From Streptomyces lunaelactis (GTDB lineage Bacteria; Actinomycetota; Actinomycetes; Streptomycetales; Streptomycetaceae): a stretch of 64,000 nucleotides of DNA. The translations under genes and the position numbers were made by a program. Below the pieces are notes generated by a model. It saw only the letters and a program-made list of their open reading frames with translations, was not told the origin of the DNA and made no database searches. Where the stretch lies: assembly GCF_003054555.1 (NCBI RefSeq), contig NZ_CP026304.1, forward strand, positions 5,890,001 to 5,954,000, written 5' to 3'. Of this stretch, positions 1 to 7,852 are shown one piece after another. Every line of letters starts with the position of its first letter. Within the stretch, counting starts at the first letter, position 1.

Positions 1-1026
1 CGTGAACGCGACCTCCGGCCAGTGCGCGCGGGCCATCTCGACCGAGTGCTCGGCGAGCGCCGCGATGCGGACCGTCTCCAGGAGCGGCTGCGGCTCCTCG
101 TCCCTGGCGAGTTCGATCAAGTCGTTGACCAGACCGGTGACTTCACGCAGCTGGCGCGTAAGTGCGGCGGACGCGCGCGCACGCTGCGCCTCGCTGAGGC
201 GGTCCGCCCGCGCCAGCAGCTCCGCATTGGTGCGCAGCGCCGTCAGCGGCGTCCGGAGCTCGTGCGACGCGTCCGCCACCAGGCGGCGCTGCGCCGTGAC
301 CGACTGCTCCAGCTCCCCGAGCATCGTGTTGAACGACCCGGCCAGCCGCGTCACCTCGTCCTCCCGGCCCGGCGGACCCGCCGGGAGCTCGATGCGGTGG
401 CGCGGATCGCGGGTCGCAGCGATGTGCTCGGCGGTCGCGGTGAGCCGGGCCACGGGAGCAAGGCCCGTACGGGACACCCAGTACCCCAGCAGGCCCGCGA
501 GCAGCACACCCGCCGCGCCCGCCCCCGCGAGCAGCCAGGCCGCCTGACGTACGCCCTTCTCCACCGTGTCCGCGCGCAGCGCGACCTGGAGCGCCTCGCC
601 CCGGCCGAACGTGGTCGTCAGCATCCGCGCCGGATGCCCGAAGAGGGTGACATTGCTGAAGTACGGGGCCCGTTCCCCGGCGGCGACCTCGCGCACGGGC
701 ACAACTACCGGGAGGAGATAGGGCTCCGCGGGGTCCTGCGCCGGCGCCGCGGGGACGATCTGCGCGCAGGCCGGAGCCGACAGAAAGCGGCACTCGCCCG
801 CCACCATCCCCGGACCCTCGTCCCGGTTCTGCTGGGTGACCAGCGTCGCCGACTGCGTCAGATTCAGATCGAGCTGGTGGTTCAGCTCGTACCGGATCAC
901 GAAGAACGCGGCCGTGCAGATGCCCACCGCGACCAGGGCGACGGCCGCCGACGCGGCGAGGGCCAGTCGCGTACGCAGCGGCCGGTGCCGGCGCCAGCGA
1001 GCGCCCAGCCGGCGCCGGGCGCTCAT
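1..1026 (-). CDS. Two-component sensor histidine kinase, C-terminus beyond window
   Basis: Membrane sensor kinase that would phosphorylate the response regulator encoded just upstream. The visible 342 codons start at ATG 1026, which overlaps the regulator's stop (ATGA). Seen in order: a basic N-terminus with a first membrane segment at about residues 20-40 (ALAASAAVALVAVGIC), an extracellular sensor of about 110 residues, a second membrane segment (LLAGAGAAGVLLAGLLGYWV), a HAMP linker, and the dimerisation/phosphoacceptor helix with H-box DASHELRTPLTALR. The sequence leaves the window soon after this box, so the ATPase domain is not visible. The architecture is that of the OmpR-partner kinases. 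The ligand cannot be told from the sequence. Confidence 0.9.
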   Translation of the reverse strand, partial: MSARRRLGARWRRHRPLRTRLALAASAAVALVAVGICTAAFFVIRYELNHQLDLNLTQSATLVTQQNRDEGPGMVAGECRFLSAPACAQIVPAAPAQDPAEPYLLPVVVPVREVAAGERAPYFSNVTLFGHPARMLTTTFGRGEALQVALRADTVEKGVRQAAWLLAGAGAAGVLLAGLLGYWVSRTGLAPVARLTATAEHIAATRDPRHRIELPAGPPGREDEVTRLAGSFNTMLGELEQSVTAQRRLVADASHELRTPLTALRTNAELLARADRLSEAQRARASAALTRQLREVTGLVNDLIELARDEEPQPLLETVRIAALAEHSVEMARAHWPEVAFT

Positions 1027-1703
1027 GACAGGTCCAGCCGGTAGCCGACCCCGTGCACCGTATGGACCAGGCGCGGCTCACCGCCCGCCTCCAGCTTGCG
1101 GCGCAGATAACCGACGTACACGGCAAGGGAGTTGGAGGCGGGGCCGAAGTCCCGTCCCCACACCAGCTCCAGGATCAGCTCGCGGGGGAGCACCTGCCCG
1201 GGATGGCGCAGCAGCAGTTCGAGCAGCGTGAACTCGGTACGGCTGAACTCCAGTGACCGGCCGCCCCGACTGCCCGTGCGCGTGTCGGGGTCCACCGTCA
1301 GACCGGCGAAGGACAGCCCGCCCGACTCCTCGGGCAGGGGAGCGGCGCGTCGCAGCAACGCCCGTACGCGCGCGGTCAGTTCGTCCAGCGCGAAGGGCTT
1401 CACCAGATAGTCGTCGGCGCCCGCGTCCAGGCCGTCGACACGCTCGCTGACCGAGTCCAGCGCGGTCAGTACGAGCACCGGCGTATGGTCCTCCATCGCC
1501 CGCAGCCGACGGCAGAAGCCGAGCCCGTCGAGCACCGGCATCATCACATCGAGGACGATCGCGTCCGGCTGCCACGACGCCACGGCCGAGAGCGCGGCGA
1601 GACCGTCGCCCACGCCGCGCACCTCATAGCCATCGAGGGCCAGTCCGTCCTCGACCGCGGCGCGTACTTCGGGCTCGTCGTCGACAACCAGGATCTTCGT
1701 CAT
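1023..1703 (-). CDS. OmpR/PhoB-family response regulator
   Basis: DNA-binding response regulator of 226 residues. The receiver domain carries the acidic pair DD at residues 8-9, the phosphoacceptor D52 in VLDVMMP and the conserved K102 in LVKPF. A winged-helix effector domain follows (about 130-226), with the family's typical GVGYRLDLS C-terminus. I place the start at ATG 1703; a TTG two codons upstream (1709) is also open. The stop overlaps the kinase start by 4 bases, so the pair is translationally coupled. The next gene (MurG-like) is divergent and shares its 5' region, which contains an AT-rich stretch with TTAGAACCC and TTAAGGGG that could hold the promoters. Confidence 0.95.
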   Translation of the reverse strand: MTKILVVDDEPEVRAAVEDGLALDGYEVRGVGDGLAALSAVASWQPDAIVLDVMMPVLDGLGFCRRLRAMEDHTPVLVLTALDSVSERVDGLDAGADDYLVKPFALDELTARVRALLRRAAPLPEESGGLSFAGLTVDPDTRTGSRGGRSLEFSRTEFTLLELLLRHPGQVLPRELILELVWGRDFGPASNSLAVYVGYLRRKLEAGGEPRLVHTVHGVGYRLDLS

Positions 1704-1757
1704 GGGCAAAGACTGCCAAAGCGTGGTCTTAGAACCCTCTTAAGGGGTTTCGCGAGC

Positions 1758-2945
1758 GTGGCCGCCATGCGCACACCACTGGGCTCTCCGGGCTCTCCAC
1801 CGGGCACACCACTTCGCACACCACTCTCCGTCGTGATCGGTGCGGGCGGCACCGGCGGCCACATCTACCCCGGGCTCGCGCTCGCCGACGCACTGCGCCG
1901 GGCCGCCCCCGACGCGGTGATCTCCTTCGTCGGTACGACGCGCGGCCTGGAGACCGAGCTGATCCCGGCCGCCGGGCACCGCCTCCACACCGTTGACATG
2001 ATCCCCTTCGACCCCGCCCTCGGCGCCAAGCGCTACCTGCTGCCCGCGGCCCTGCTGCGGTCCGGCGCCCAGTGCCGGGCGATCCTGCGTGAGCAGGGCG
2101 CCCAGATCGCCGTCGGCATGGGCGGCTATCCGAGCGCGCCCGTCATACTCGGCGCGCGGATGGCCGGGCTGCCGAGCGTGATCCACGAGTCCAACGCCGT
2201 ACCGGGCCGGGCCAACCAGTTCGCCGCCCGCCTCACCCCGCACATGGCCGTCGCCTTCGACCGCAGCCGCGCCCACCTCGCGGGCGGCCAGAACGCCATC
2301 ACCACCGGAATGCCGATCGCCGAGCCCATCGCCCGCCTGGACCGGCGAGGGATGCGCGCGGAGGCCCGCAGAGCCCTCTCCGTACCGCAGGACGCCAGGC
2401 TCGTCCTGGTCAACGGCGGCAGCCTGGGCGCGACCCGGCTCACCGAGGCGGCGGTCGGGCTCGCGGACCGCTGGCGGGAGCGCCCCGGCGTACAGCTGCT
2501 GATCAAGACCGGACCCGCGGCACTGGACGGGACCCGGCGGCGGCTCGGCGACTCGCCCGTCGCGCGCGCCGTCCCCTACCTGGACCGGATGGACCTCGCG
2601 TACGCCGCCGCCGACCTGGTGGTCTGCCGGGCCGGTTCGTCGACCGTCGCGGAACTGGCCACGGTCGGCGTGCCCGCCGTCCTCGTCCCGTATCCGCACG
2701 CCCCCGGCGACCACCAGACCCACAACGCCCGGGTCCTCTCCGACGCGGGCGCCGGCCTCCTGCTCCCCGACGCGGAGACCACCGCCGACCGGCTCGCCGC
2801 CCTCGTCGAGCCGCTCCTCGCCGACCCGGCACGGCTCGCCGCGATGAGCGGCGCCGCCGACCCGGGCCCGCACGCCCACGCCGCCGACCTGCTGGCGGCC
2901 CGGGTCCTCCAACTCGCCCACCGCACCGAGGAGTACGCAGCATGA
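1758..2945 (+). CDS. MurG-like UDP-GlcNAc glycosyltransferase paralogue
   Basis: GT28/MurG-type glycosyltransferase of about 395 residues. The glycine loop GGTGGHIYPGLALADAL that begins MurG, the acceptor-side motif HESNAVPGRANQ, GGSLGA in the nucleotide-sugar half, and AELATVGVPAVLVPYPHAPGDHQTHNA (split over the sugar-donor site) are all present. MurG makes lipid II from lipid I, but the housekeeping murG sits in the division cluster, so this is a second copy with an unknown acceptor. A low-complexity Gly/Ser/Pro/Thr lead of about 20 residues precedes the core. A good AAGGGG at 1742-1747 points to GTG 1758; ATG 1767 is the alternative. Its last codons overlap the downstream dehydratase (ATGA at 2942-2945), so the two are probably made together. 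Confidence 0.85.
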   Translation: MAAMRTPLGSPGSPPGTPLRTPLSVVIGAGGTGGHIYPGLALADALRRAAPDAVISFVGTTRGLETELIPAAGHRLHTVDMIPFDPALGAKRYLLPAALLRSGAQCRAILREQGAQIAVGMGGYPSAPVILGARMAGLPSVIHESNAVPGRANQFAARLTPHMAVAFDRSRAHLAGGQNAITTGMPIAEPIARLDRRGMRAEARRALSVPQDARLVLVNGGSLGATRLTEAAVGLADRWRERPGVQLLIKTGPAALDGTRRRLGDSPVARAVPYLDRMDLAYAAADLVVCRAGSSTVAELATVGVPAVLVPYPHAPGDHQTHNARVLSDAGAGLLLPDAETTADRLAALVEPLLADPARLAAMSGAADPGPHAHAADLLAARVLQLAHRTEEYAA

Positions 2946-3961
2946 GCACGCGAGTACCCAGCACGAGCACGCACCTGAACTGGACCGGCCGCACCGTCCT
3001 GGTCACCGGCGCCGAGGGCTTCATCGGCTCGACCCTCGTCGACCTGCTCGCCGAGCGCGGTGCGAAGGTCCGCGCCTTCGTCCACTACAAGCCGTACGCC
3101 GAGAAGGGCCACCTCGCGCACCATCTGCGCGGCGGCGACGTCGAGATGATCGCGGGCGACATACGCGACGCGGGCCGCGTCATGGACGCCGTCGCCGGCT
3201 GTGACACCGTCTTCCATCTCGCCGCGCTGATCGGCATCCCGTACAGCTACGACTCGCCGGGCGCGTACGTGCAGACGAATGTCGTCGGCACCGAGAACAT
3301 CGCGGAGGCCTGCCGCCGCCACTGCGTACGCCGCCTTGTCCACACCTCGACGAGCGAGGTGTACGGAACCGCCCTCACCGCCCCCATCGGCGAGGACCAC
3401 CCGCTGCAGCCGCAGTCCCCGTACTCGGCGTCGAAGATCGGCGCGGACATGATGGCGCTCTCGCACTGGCACGCCTTCGAGCTGCCGGTGACGGTCGTAC
3501 GCCCCTTCAACACGTACGGGCCCAGGCAGTCCGCGCGGGCCGTGATCCCGGCGATCCTGGCCCAACTCCACGCGGGGGCACGGGAGATCAAGCTCGGTTC
3601 GCTCACCCCGACCCGCGACTTCACCTATGTCACGGACACCGCCCGCGGCTTCCTGGCGCTGGCGGAGTGCGACCGTGCGGTGGGTGAGGCGGTCAACCTC
3701 GGGACGGGGCAGGAGATTTCCATCGGCGCACTGGCCGAGGCGCTCATCGCCGCGTCGGGGCGGTCCGCGCAGGTGGTCGTCGACCCGGCGAGGCTGCGGC
3801 CGGCGGGCAGCGAGGTGGAGCGGCTGCTGTCGGACAACACGCGGGCGCGCGAGTGGGCGGGCTGGCGGCCCGAGGTCTCGCTGGAGGAGGGCCTGAAGCA
3901 GACGTCGGAGTGGATCGCCGAGCATCTGGACCTGTTCGCGACGGACCGCTACCAGGTCTGA
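2942..3961 (+). CDS. LegB-like NAD-dependent nucleotide-sugar 4,6-dehydratase (extended SDR)
   Basis: Extended short-chain dehydrogenase/reductase of 339 residues. Rossmann motif TGAEGFIG is at about residue 21. The catalytic region has STSEVYG and a YSASK motif (YxxxK). RPFNTYGPRQSARAVIP and the later LGTGQEISIG are typical of the LegB branch, which makes 4-keto-6-deoxy intermediates from UDP-HexNAc. The likely job is to make a modified HexNAc donor; an epimerase role cannot be excluded. It starts inside the MurG-like gene (ATGA), which argues for one pathway: sugar made here, transferred by the neighbour. No aminotransferase or NeuB-like gene is next to it, so a full legionaminic-type route is not evident. 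Confidence 0.85.
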   Translation: MSTRVPSTSTHLNWTGRTVLVTGAEGFIGSTLVDLLAERGAKVRAFVHYKPYAEKGHLAHHLRGGDVEMIAGDIRDAGRVMDAVAGCDTVFHLAALIGIPYSYDSPGAYVQTNVVGTENIAEACRRHCVRRLVHTSTSEVYGTALTAPIGEDHPLQPQSPYSASKIGADMMALSHWHAFELPVTVVRPFNTYGPRQSARAVIPAILAQLHAGAREIKLGSLTPTRDFTYVTDTARGFLALAECDRAVGEAVNLGTGQEISIGALAEALIAASGRSAQVVVDPARLRPAGSEVERLLSDNTRAREWAGWRPEVSLEEGLKQTSEWIAEHLDLFATDRYQV

Positions 3962-3971
3962 CCCACGACCT

Positions 3972-4019
3972 CTTCAGCCCCGTCTTCAGCCCTGTCTTCA
4001 GCTCTGCGTTCAGTTCTGC
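3972..4019. repeat. Four tandem 12-bp units
   Basis: Four imperfect copies of CTTCAGCCCYGT (3972, 3984, 3996, 4008) fill the space between the convergent dehydratase and TetR stop codons and run over the last codons of the TetR gene. No strong terminator hairpin is visible in this gap. Confidence 0.7.
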
Positions 4020-4645
4020 AGGGAGCCGATCCCCGACACCAGCAGCAGGGTGAAGCGGCGGGCCCACTCATCGTCCACCGGTTCGGCGCTTACCAGCGCC
4101 CGGTGCACCACCGCGCCCGCCACCACGTCGAAGATCAGGTCCGTGTTGCGGGCTGCCGCCCCGGGGTCCTCCTCGTACGGCAGCTCGCCACGGGCCTGGG
4201 CGCGCTCCCGGCCCTGAACGACCAGCCGCTTCTGCCGGTCGACGATCGCCGAGCGGATACGGACCCGCAGCGCGTCGTCACACGTCGACTCCGCCACCAC
4301 CGCCATCAGCGCGGTCCTGGCCTCGGGCCGGGCCAGCAGCGCCGCGAACTGCAGCACCACGCCCTCCACATCGGCGACCAGACTTCCGCGGTCGGGCAGC
4401 TCGAGCTCGTCGAAGAGGACCGCGACGGCGTCCACGACCAGCTCGTTCTTGTTCGTCCAGCGGCGGTAGAGCGTGGTCTTGGCGACCCCGGCCCGGGTGG
4501 CGACGTCTCCCATCGTCAGCTTCGACCAGCCCAGCTCCACGAGCGCCGCACGGGTCGCCTCGAGGATCGCGGCATCGGCCTCGACGCTGCGAGGACGTCC
4601 CGTACGACCGGTACGTGCGGATTTGGGGCGGGTGTGGCTGCACAT
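4010..4645 (-). CDS. TetR/AcrR-family transcriptional regulator
   Basis: Repressor-type regulator of 211 residues. The N-terminal helix-turn-helix is clear: ILEATRAALVELGW, then MGDVATRAGVAKTTLYRRW. The C-terminal ligand domain is helical and of the common actinobacterial type with C-terminal EEDPGAAARNTDLIFDVVAGAVVHRALV. I take ATG 4645 as start, because the upstream in-frame extension lacks the family pattern. It is divergent from the co-chaperone gene; a perfect inverted repeat in the shared region (4731-4747) is a plausible operator. Ligand and targets are unknown. Confidence 0.9.
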   Translation of the reverse strand: MCSHTRPKSARTGRTGRPRSVEADAAILEATRAALVELGWSKLTMGDVATRAGVAKTTLYRRWTNKNELVVDAVAVLFDELELPDRGSLVADVEGVVLQFAALLARPEARTALMAVVAESTCDDALRVRIRSAIVDRQKRLVVQGRERAQARGELPYEEDPGAAARNTDLIFDVVAGAVVHRALVSAEPVDDEWARRFTLLLVSGIGSLQN

Positions 4646-4730
4646 GACGGCGACCATACCGGCGGGTAGGCGATCTGCTGTGAGCCAGTTCACCGGAGGA
4701 ATCTCACACGCGGGAGAGCTGGTGCAGATA

Positions 4731-4747
4731 CGCTACGGCTCGTAGCG
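4731..4747. promoter_or_regulatory. Inverted repeat CGCTACG-N3-CGTAGCG, possible TetR operator
   Basis: Perfect 7-bp arms with a 3-bp centre in the 231-bp divergent region between the TetR gene and the thioredoxin/TPR gene. The size and position fit a TetR-family operator. That the neighbouring repressor binds it is inference. Confidence 0.5.
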
Positions 4748-4876
4748 AAAGCTTTGACCGGCTCGAGCGACGACCACAGGCGCCAGGTGGGGACCCGGTG
4801 TCGAACATTCTGTCCAGTACGGCGGTCTGTCGGCCGCACTTTTCACATGCGTGCGCGGAGGGGGGAGGATGTACTC

Positions 4877-5863
4877 ATGCAGCCTAGGAACATGTCCATG
4901 AGCGGCGTCGTCGACCTCGCCGCGGTGAAGGCGGCCGGTGAGGCCAAGGTGAAGGCGGAGCAGGCGCGCGCCGAAGCCGCCCGCCAAGGTGGCGGCGGTG
5001 CCGTACCCCCTTCCAGTCTTGTGATCGATGTCGATGAGGCGGGCTTCGAGCGCGATGTCCTGCAGCGCTCCGCCGAGGTCCCGGTCGTCATCGACTTCTG
5101 GGCCGAGTGGTGCGAGCCGTGCAAGCAGCTCAGCCCGCTGCTGGAGCGGCTGACGCAGGAGTACGGCGGCCGGTTCGTCCTCGCCAAGATCGACGTCGAC
5201 GCCAACCAGATGCTGATGCAGCAGTTCGGGGTCCAGGGCATCCCGGCGGTCTTCGCGGTGGTGGCCGGCCAGGCCCTGCCCCTCTTCCAGGGCGCGGCGC
5301 CCGAGGCCCAGATCCGCGCCACCCTCGACCAGCTGATCCAGGTGGCCGAGGAGCGCTTCGGCCTGACCGGCGTCGCGGTCGACGCGGAAGGCGCGGAAGG
5401 CGCCGGCGCCGAGGCGGACGCGGCCCCTGCCGCGGTGCCCGTCGGTCCGTACGACGCCCTGCTGGAAGCCGCCGTACAGGCGCTCGACGCGGGCGACTTC
5501 GGTGGCGCGGTCCAGGCGTACAAGAACGTCCTCTCCGACGATCCGGGTAATACGGAGGCGAAGCTGGGCCTCGCCCAGGCCGAACTTCTCGCCCGGGTGC
5601 AGGACATGGACCCGGCCAAGGTCCGCCAGGACGCGGCCGAGAACCAGAGCGATGTGCGGGCCCAGATCGCGGCGGCCGACCTGGAGCTGGTCGGCGGTCA
5701 TGTGGAGGACGCGTTCGGCCGGCTCGTCGACACCGTGCGGCGCACGGCGGGCGAGGACCGCGACGCGGCGCGGGTGCGGCTGCTCGAACTCTTCGAGGTG
5801 GTCGGTCCGGACGATCCGCGGGTGACTGCGGCGCGTTCGGCGCTGGCGCGCGTGCTCTTCTGA
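4877..5863 (+). CDS. Thioredoxin-fold/TPR co-chaperone (CnoX/YbbN family)
   Basis: 328-residue protein joining a thioredoxin domain to a TPR-like helical domain, the plan of CnoX (YbbN), a chaperedoxin that holds oxidatively damaged clients for GroEL/DnaK. An Ala/Lys-rich helix (about 12-40) precedes the thioredoxin fold. The redox motif is FWAEWCEPC, so both cysteines are kept (E. coli YbbN has lost the first). The C-terminal half has repeats such as AVQALDAGDFGGAVQAYKNVL. Start ATG 4877 has GGGGGGAGG 8 bases upstream. Cytoplasmic. A hairpin with a T-run (5943-5973) ends the transcript. Confidence 0.9.
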   Translation: MQPRNMSMSGVVDLAAVKAAGEAKVKAEQARAEAARQGGGGAVPPSSLVIDVDEAGFERDVLQRSAEVPVVIDFWAEWCEPCKQLSPLLERLTQEYGGRFVLAKIDVDANQMLMQQFGVQGIPAVFAVVAGQALPLFQGAAPEAQIRATLDQLIQVAEERFGLTGVAVDAEGAEGAGAEADAAPAAVPVGPYDALLEAAVQALDAGDFGGAVQAYKNVLSDDPGNTEAKLGLAQAELLARVQDMDPAKVRQDAAENQSDVRAQIAAADLELVGGHVEDAFGRLVDTVRRTAGEDRDAARVRLLELFEVVGPDDPRVTAARSALARVLF

Positions 5864-5942
5864 TTCTGCTGATCCGACTCTGCTGAGTCATGTTTGAAAG
5901 ACCTGTACCGAACGCTCTGTTCAGCCAGGTCTGACGGGTTTG

Positions 5943-5973
5943 CGGCGGTGGCGTCCGGGGGGCGCCGCCGCCG
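5943..5973 (+). terminator. Hairpin terminator after the co-chaperone gene
   Basis: An 11-bp stem (CGGCGGTGGCG pairing with CGCCGCCGCCG, one wobble) is followed by GTTTT, 80 bases after the stop codon. Confidence 0.75.
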
Positions 5974-6540
5974 TTTTGGCGACAGAGTGACAAAGCACGG
6001 CCGTACTTTGCCAAAACTTGGCAATTGAGGGTGCTGTTACTCGCAGTAAATCAACTCGCTTGTTCTGTCCGCTTATTAGCGGCAATCACCCCTTCTGTTG
6101 GGTCGCTCGACGGCACCCTGTGTGGCTGCCCGACATCAGGCCGTCGTGGCGTGGTTATCAGCCCGTTACTAGTGAGTAACGAACCCCCTTGTGTCGCGGC
6201 CGGGAATGGACCACGATCGGCGACGCTCGGTCCAATACACACCAGCTCGGCCCCCAGCCGTGCCACGGAACTTTTGGGTCCCCACCGGGTGGACCGGCGG
6301 CAGTGGCGCCGGTCGTGGACAGGGGGGTTCCTGCCGAACGGCGGGGCCTGTCCAGCAGGTTGTGCGTGATAAGCGTCAGGCGCGACCAGTGGTTGTCGCT
6401 CGGGGGTGATCGCCGGTGTTTCGGACGCAGTTCGCGCCTGAAGAACGGGCGCTCTCCTTCCCGAGGACGTAGCACTTCTCCCATCCCAGGACGGACCCAC
6501 GGTCCGGACCGGAGATGTACGTCCGAGAAGGAGGAAAGTC
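5974..6540 (+). promoter_or_regulatory. Long leader upstream of the DUF6230 gene, with three inverted repeats
   Basis: About 570 bases without a convincing gene; a 114-codon open frame at 6025-6369 has no family match or ribosome site that I trust. The left part is unusually AT-rich and contains TTGCCAA-AAC-TTGGCAA (6008-6024, perfect 7-bp arms), TTACT-CGC-AGTAA (6037-6049) and GTTACT-AGTG-AGTAAC (6165-6180). The latter two share the TTACT/AGTAA half-site and could bind one dimeric regulator. The right part ends in the strong ribosome site GAAGGAGG before ATG 6541. I do not recognise a riboswitch class in it. Confidence 0.5.
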
Positions 6541-7197
6541 ATGGAGTCTTTGGCTCGTGGCGGAACCAGATGGAAGCGGTTCGCCCTAGTCATGGTGCCG
6601 AGTGTGGCCGCAACGGCTGCGATAGGCATCGGTCTGGCACAGGGGGCGCTCGCCGCGTCCTTCGCCGTGTCCGGCCAGGAGTTCAAGGTCACGGCCGGTC
6701 ATCTCGACGGTCGCGGCTTCGCCCAGTACGGCGGCGTCGACATGGGATACGCGGACCTGAAGGGTGACGCGAAGACTGCGCACCCGGTCGCGATCTCGAC
6801 CTTCAAGAACGCCACGATCAACAACATGTGCCAGTCGGTCGTCACCGACGTGCCGTTCGTTGGCAAGATCACCCTGAAGCTGAAGGCCGGCGAGGGAAAG
6901 ACTCCGGTATCCGCGGAGAACCTTTACCTCGACGTGTCCCAGCTGGACGCGGACGCCACGTTCGAGAACATCGACATCGGCGTCGCGGCCAAGGACACGG
7001 ACAACCCGGGCACGGGCAAGGGTCCGGCCGTCAAGGACAAGTCGATCCTTGAGAACGGGTTCGCGCAGCAGGCCGACCGCGCCATCCTCGACAACGTCGA
7101 GCAGAAGGCGTGGGCGACGACTGCCGGCACGTTCAAGCTGAGCGGTCTGAAGATGCGTCTGCTCAAGGGCTCCGGCGACGGGGTCGAGTGTTTCTGA
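6541..7197 (+). CDS. DUF6230 family exported protein
   Basis: 218-residue protein with an N-terminal hydrophobic segment (VMVPSVAATAAIGIGLAQGALA, split at the centre; about 17-39) that looks like a signal peptide or anchor. The rest is a soluble beta-rich domain beginning SFAVSGQEFKVTAGHLDG and containing only two cysteines, CQS near residue 98 and the penultimate residue (VECF), which may form a disulphide. I recognise this as the Streptomyces family annotated DUF6230; no function is known to me. It leads a three-gene set with DUF6114 and a Pro/Ser/Glu-rich exported protein, likely acting at the cell surface. A hairpin separates it from the next gene, so its transcript could be the most abundant. 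Confidence 0.8.
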   Translation: MESLARGGTRWKRFALVMVPSVAATAAIGIGLAQGALAASFAVSGQEFKVTAGHLDGRGFAQYGGVDMGYADLKGDAKTAHPVAISTFKNATINNMCQSVVTDVPFVGKITLKLKAGEGKTPVSAENLYLDVSQLDADATFENIDIGVAAKDTDNPGTGKGPAVKDKSILENGFAQQADRAILDNVEQKAWATTAGTFKLSGLKMRLLKGSGDGVECF

Positions 7198-7211
7198 CGG
7201 TCATCCCGTCC

Positions 7212-7252
7212 GGGCGGGCGGGGAAAGCATTCGCAGCTTCGCCCGCCCGCCC
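7212..7252 (+). terminator. Hairpin between DUF6230 and DUF6114 genes
   Basis: An 11-bp GC stem (GGGCGGGCGGG / CCCGCCCGCCC) with a 19-base loop, in the 97-bp gap. With the next two genes in the same direction it may act as a partial terminator or as an mRNA 3'-end stabiliser. Confidence 0.55.
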
Positions 7253-7294
7253 AATTCTTCACACAGCAACGCCAGTTCCAGGGAGCTGTTTTCC

Positions 7295-7852
7295 ATGAGC
7301 GCCGAGTCTTCAGTGTCACCGGGGCGGGACGAGCACTACCTCCGCGTCTTTCGGCGGTTCTTCCGCACCTGGCGGGGGCAGCGGCCCTTCTGGGCGGGTC
7401 TGTTCACCCTGCTCGGCGGAATCCCCATCGCCTATCTCCCGTACGCGAGCCTCAAGCTCGGCCACATGACGCTCTCGATGTCGACCACCGCGGGCGCGGG
7501 CTCGCTCATCATCGGCGTATTGCTGATCACGCTCGGCCTGACGATGTGGTTCCACGCCATCGTCCGGGTGTTCGCGGGTGTCGCCACGATTCTGCTGGCG
7601 CTGATCTCCATCCCGGTCGCCAATCTGGGCGGCTTCATCGTCGGCTTCCTGCTCGCGCTCACGGGTGGTGCGCTCGCACTGTCGTGGGGGCCCGGCAAGC
7701 CTGCGGCCGCAGCAGAGCCGGCTGTGACTCCCGAGCCGAAGTCCGAGCCCGATCCGGCGGGAGCACCCGTACCGGAGCAGTGGGACGGCCACGGCACGGA
7801 CGCGCACGAGACAACCATCGAAGCCAACGGCGGGAGGAACAGTGCCGGGTGA
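7295..7852 (+). CDS. DUF6114 family membrane protein
   Basis: 185-residue integral membrane protein with four predicted membrane spans between about residues 27 and 130 (for example FWAGLFTLLGGIPIAYLPYA and IIGVLLITLGLTMWF), then a soluble Pro/Glu/Ala-rich cytoplasmic or surface tail of about 55 residues. I recognise the core as DUF6114, which occurs next to DUF6230 in Streptomyces. The start ATG 7295 lies 11 bases behind GGGAGC. The next gene starts inside its last codons (GTG 7842 before the stop at 7850-7852), so they are translationally coupled. It may anchor or export its two neighbours; that is inference. Confidence 0.8.
   Translation: MSAESSVSPGRDEHYLRVFRRFFRTWRGQRPFWAGLFTLLGGIPIAYLPYASLKLGHMTLSMSTTAGAGSLIIGVLLITLGLTMWFHAIVRVFAGVATILLALISIPVANLGGFIVGFLLALTGGALALSWGPGKPAAAAEPAVTPEPKSEPDPAGAPVPEQWDGHGTDAHETTIEANGGRNSAG

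Noticed and set aside
22..1044. Long plus-strand open frames over the kinase gene
   Set aside because: Arg/Gly-rich composition and GC pattern of an antisense shadow; the minus frame from 1026 gives a clear histidine kinase.
6025..6369. 114-codon frame in the leader before DUF6230
   Set aside because: No ribosome site I trust, no family likeness, and it runs across palindromic sites; treated as non-coding.
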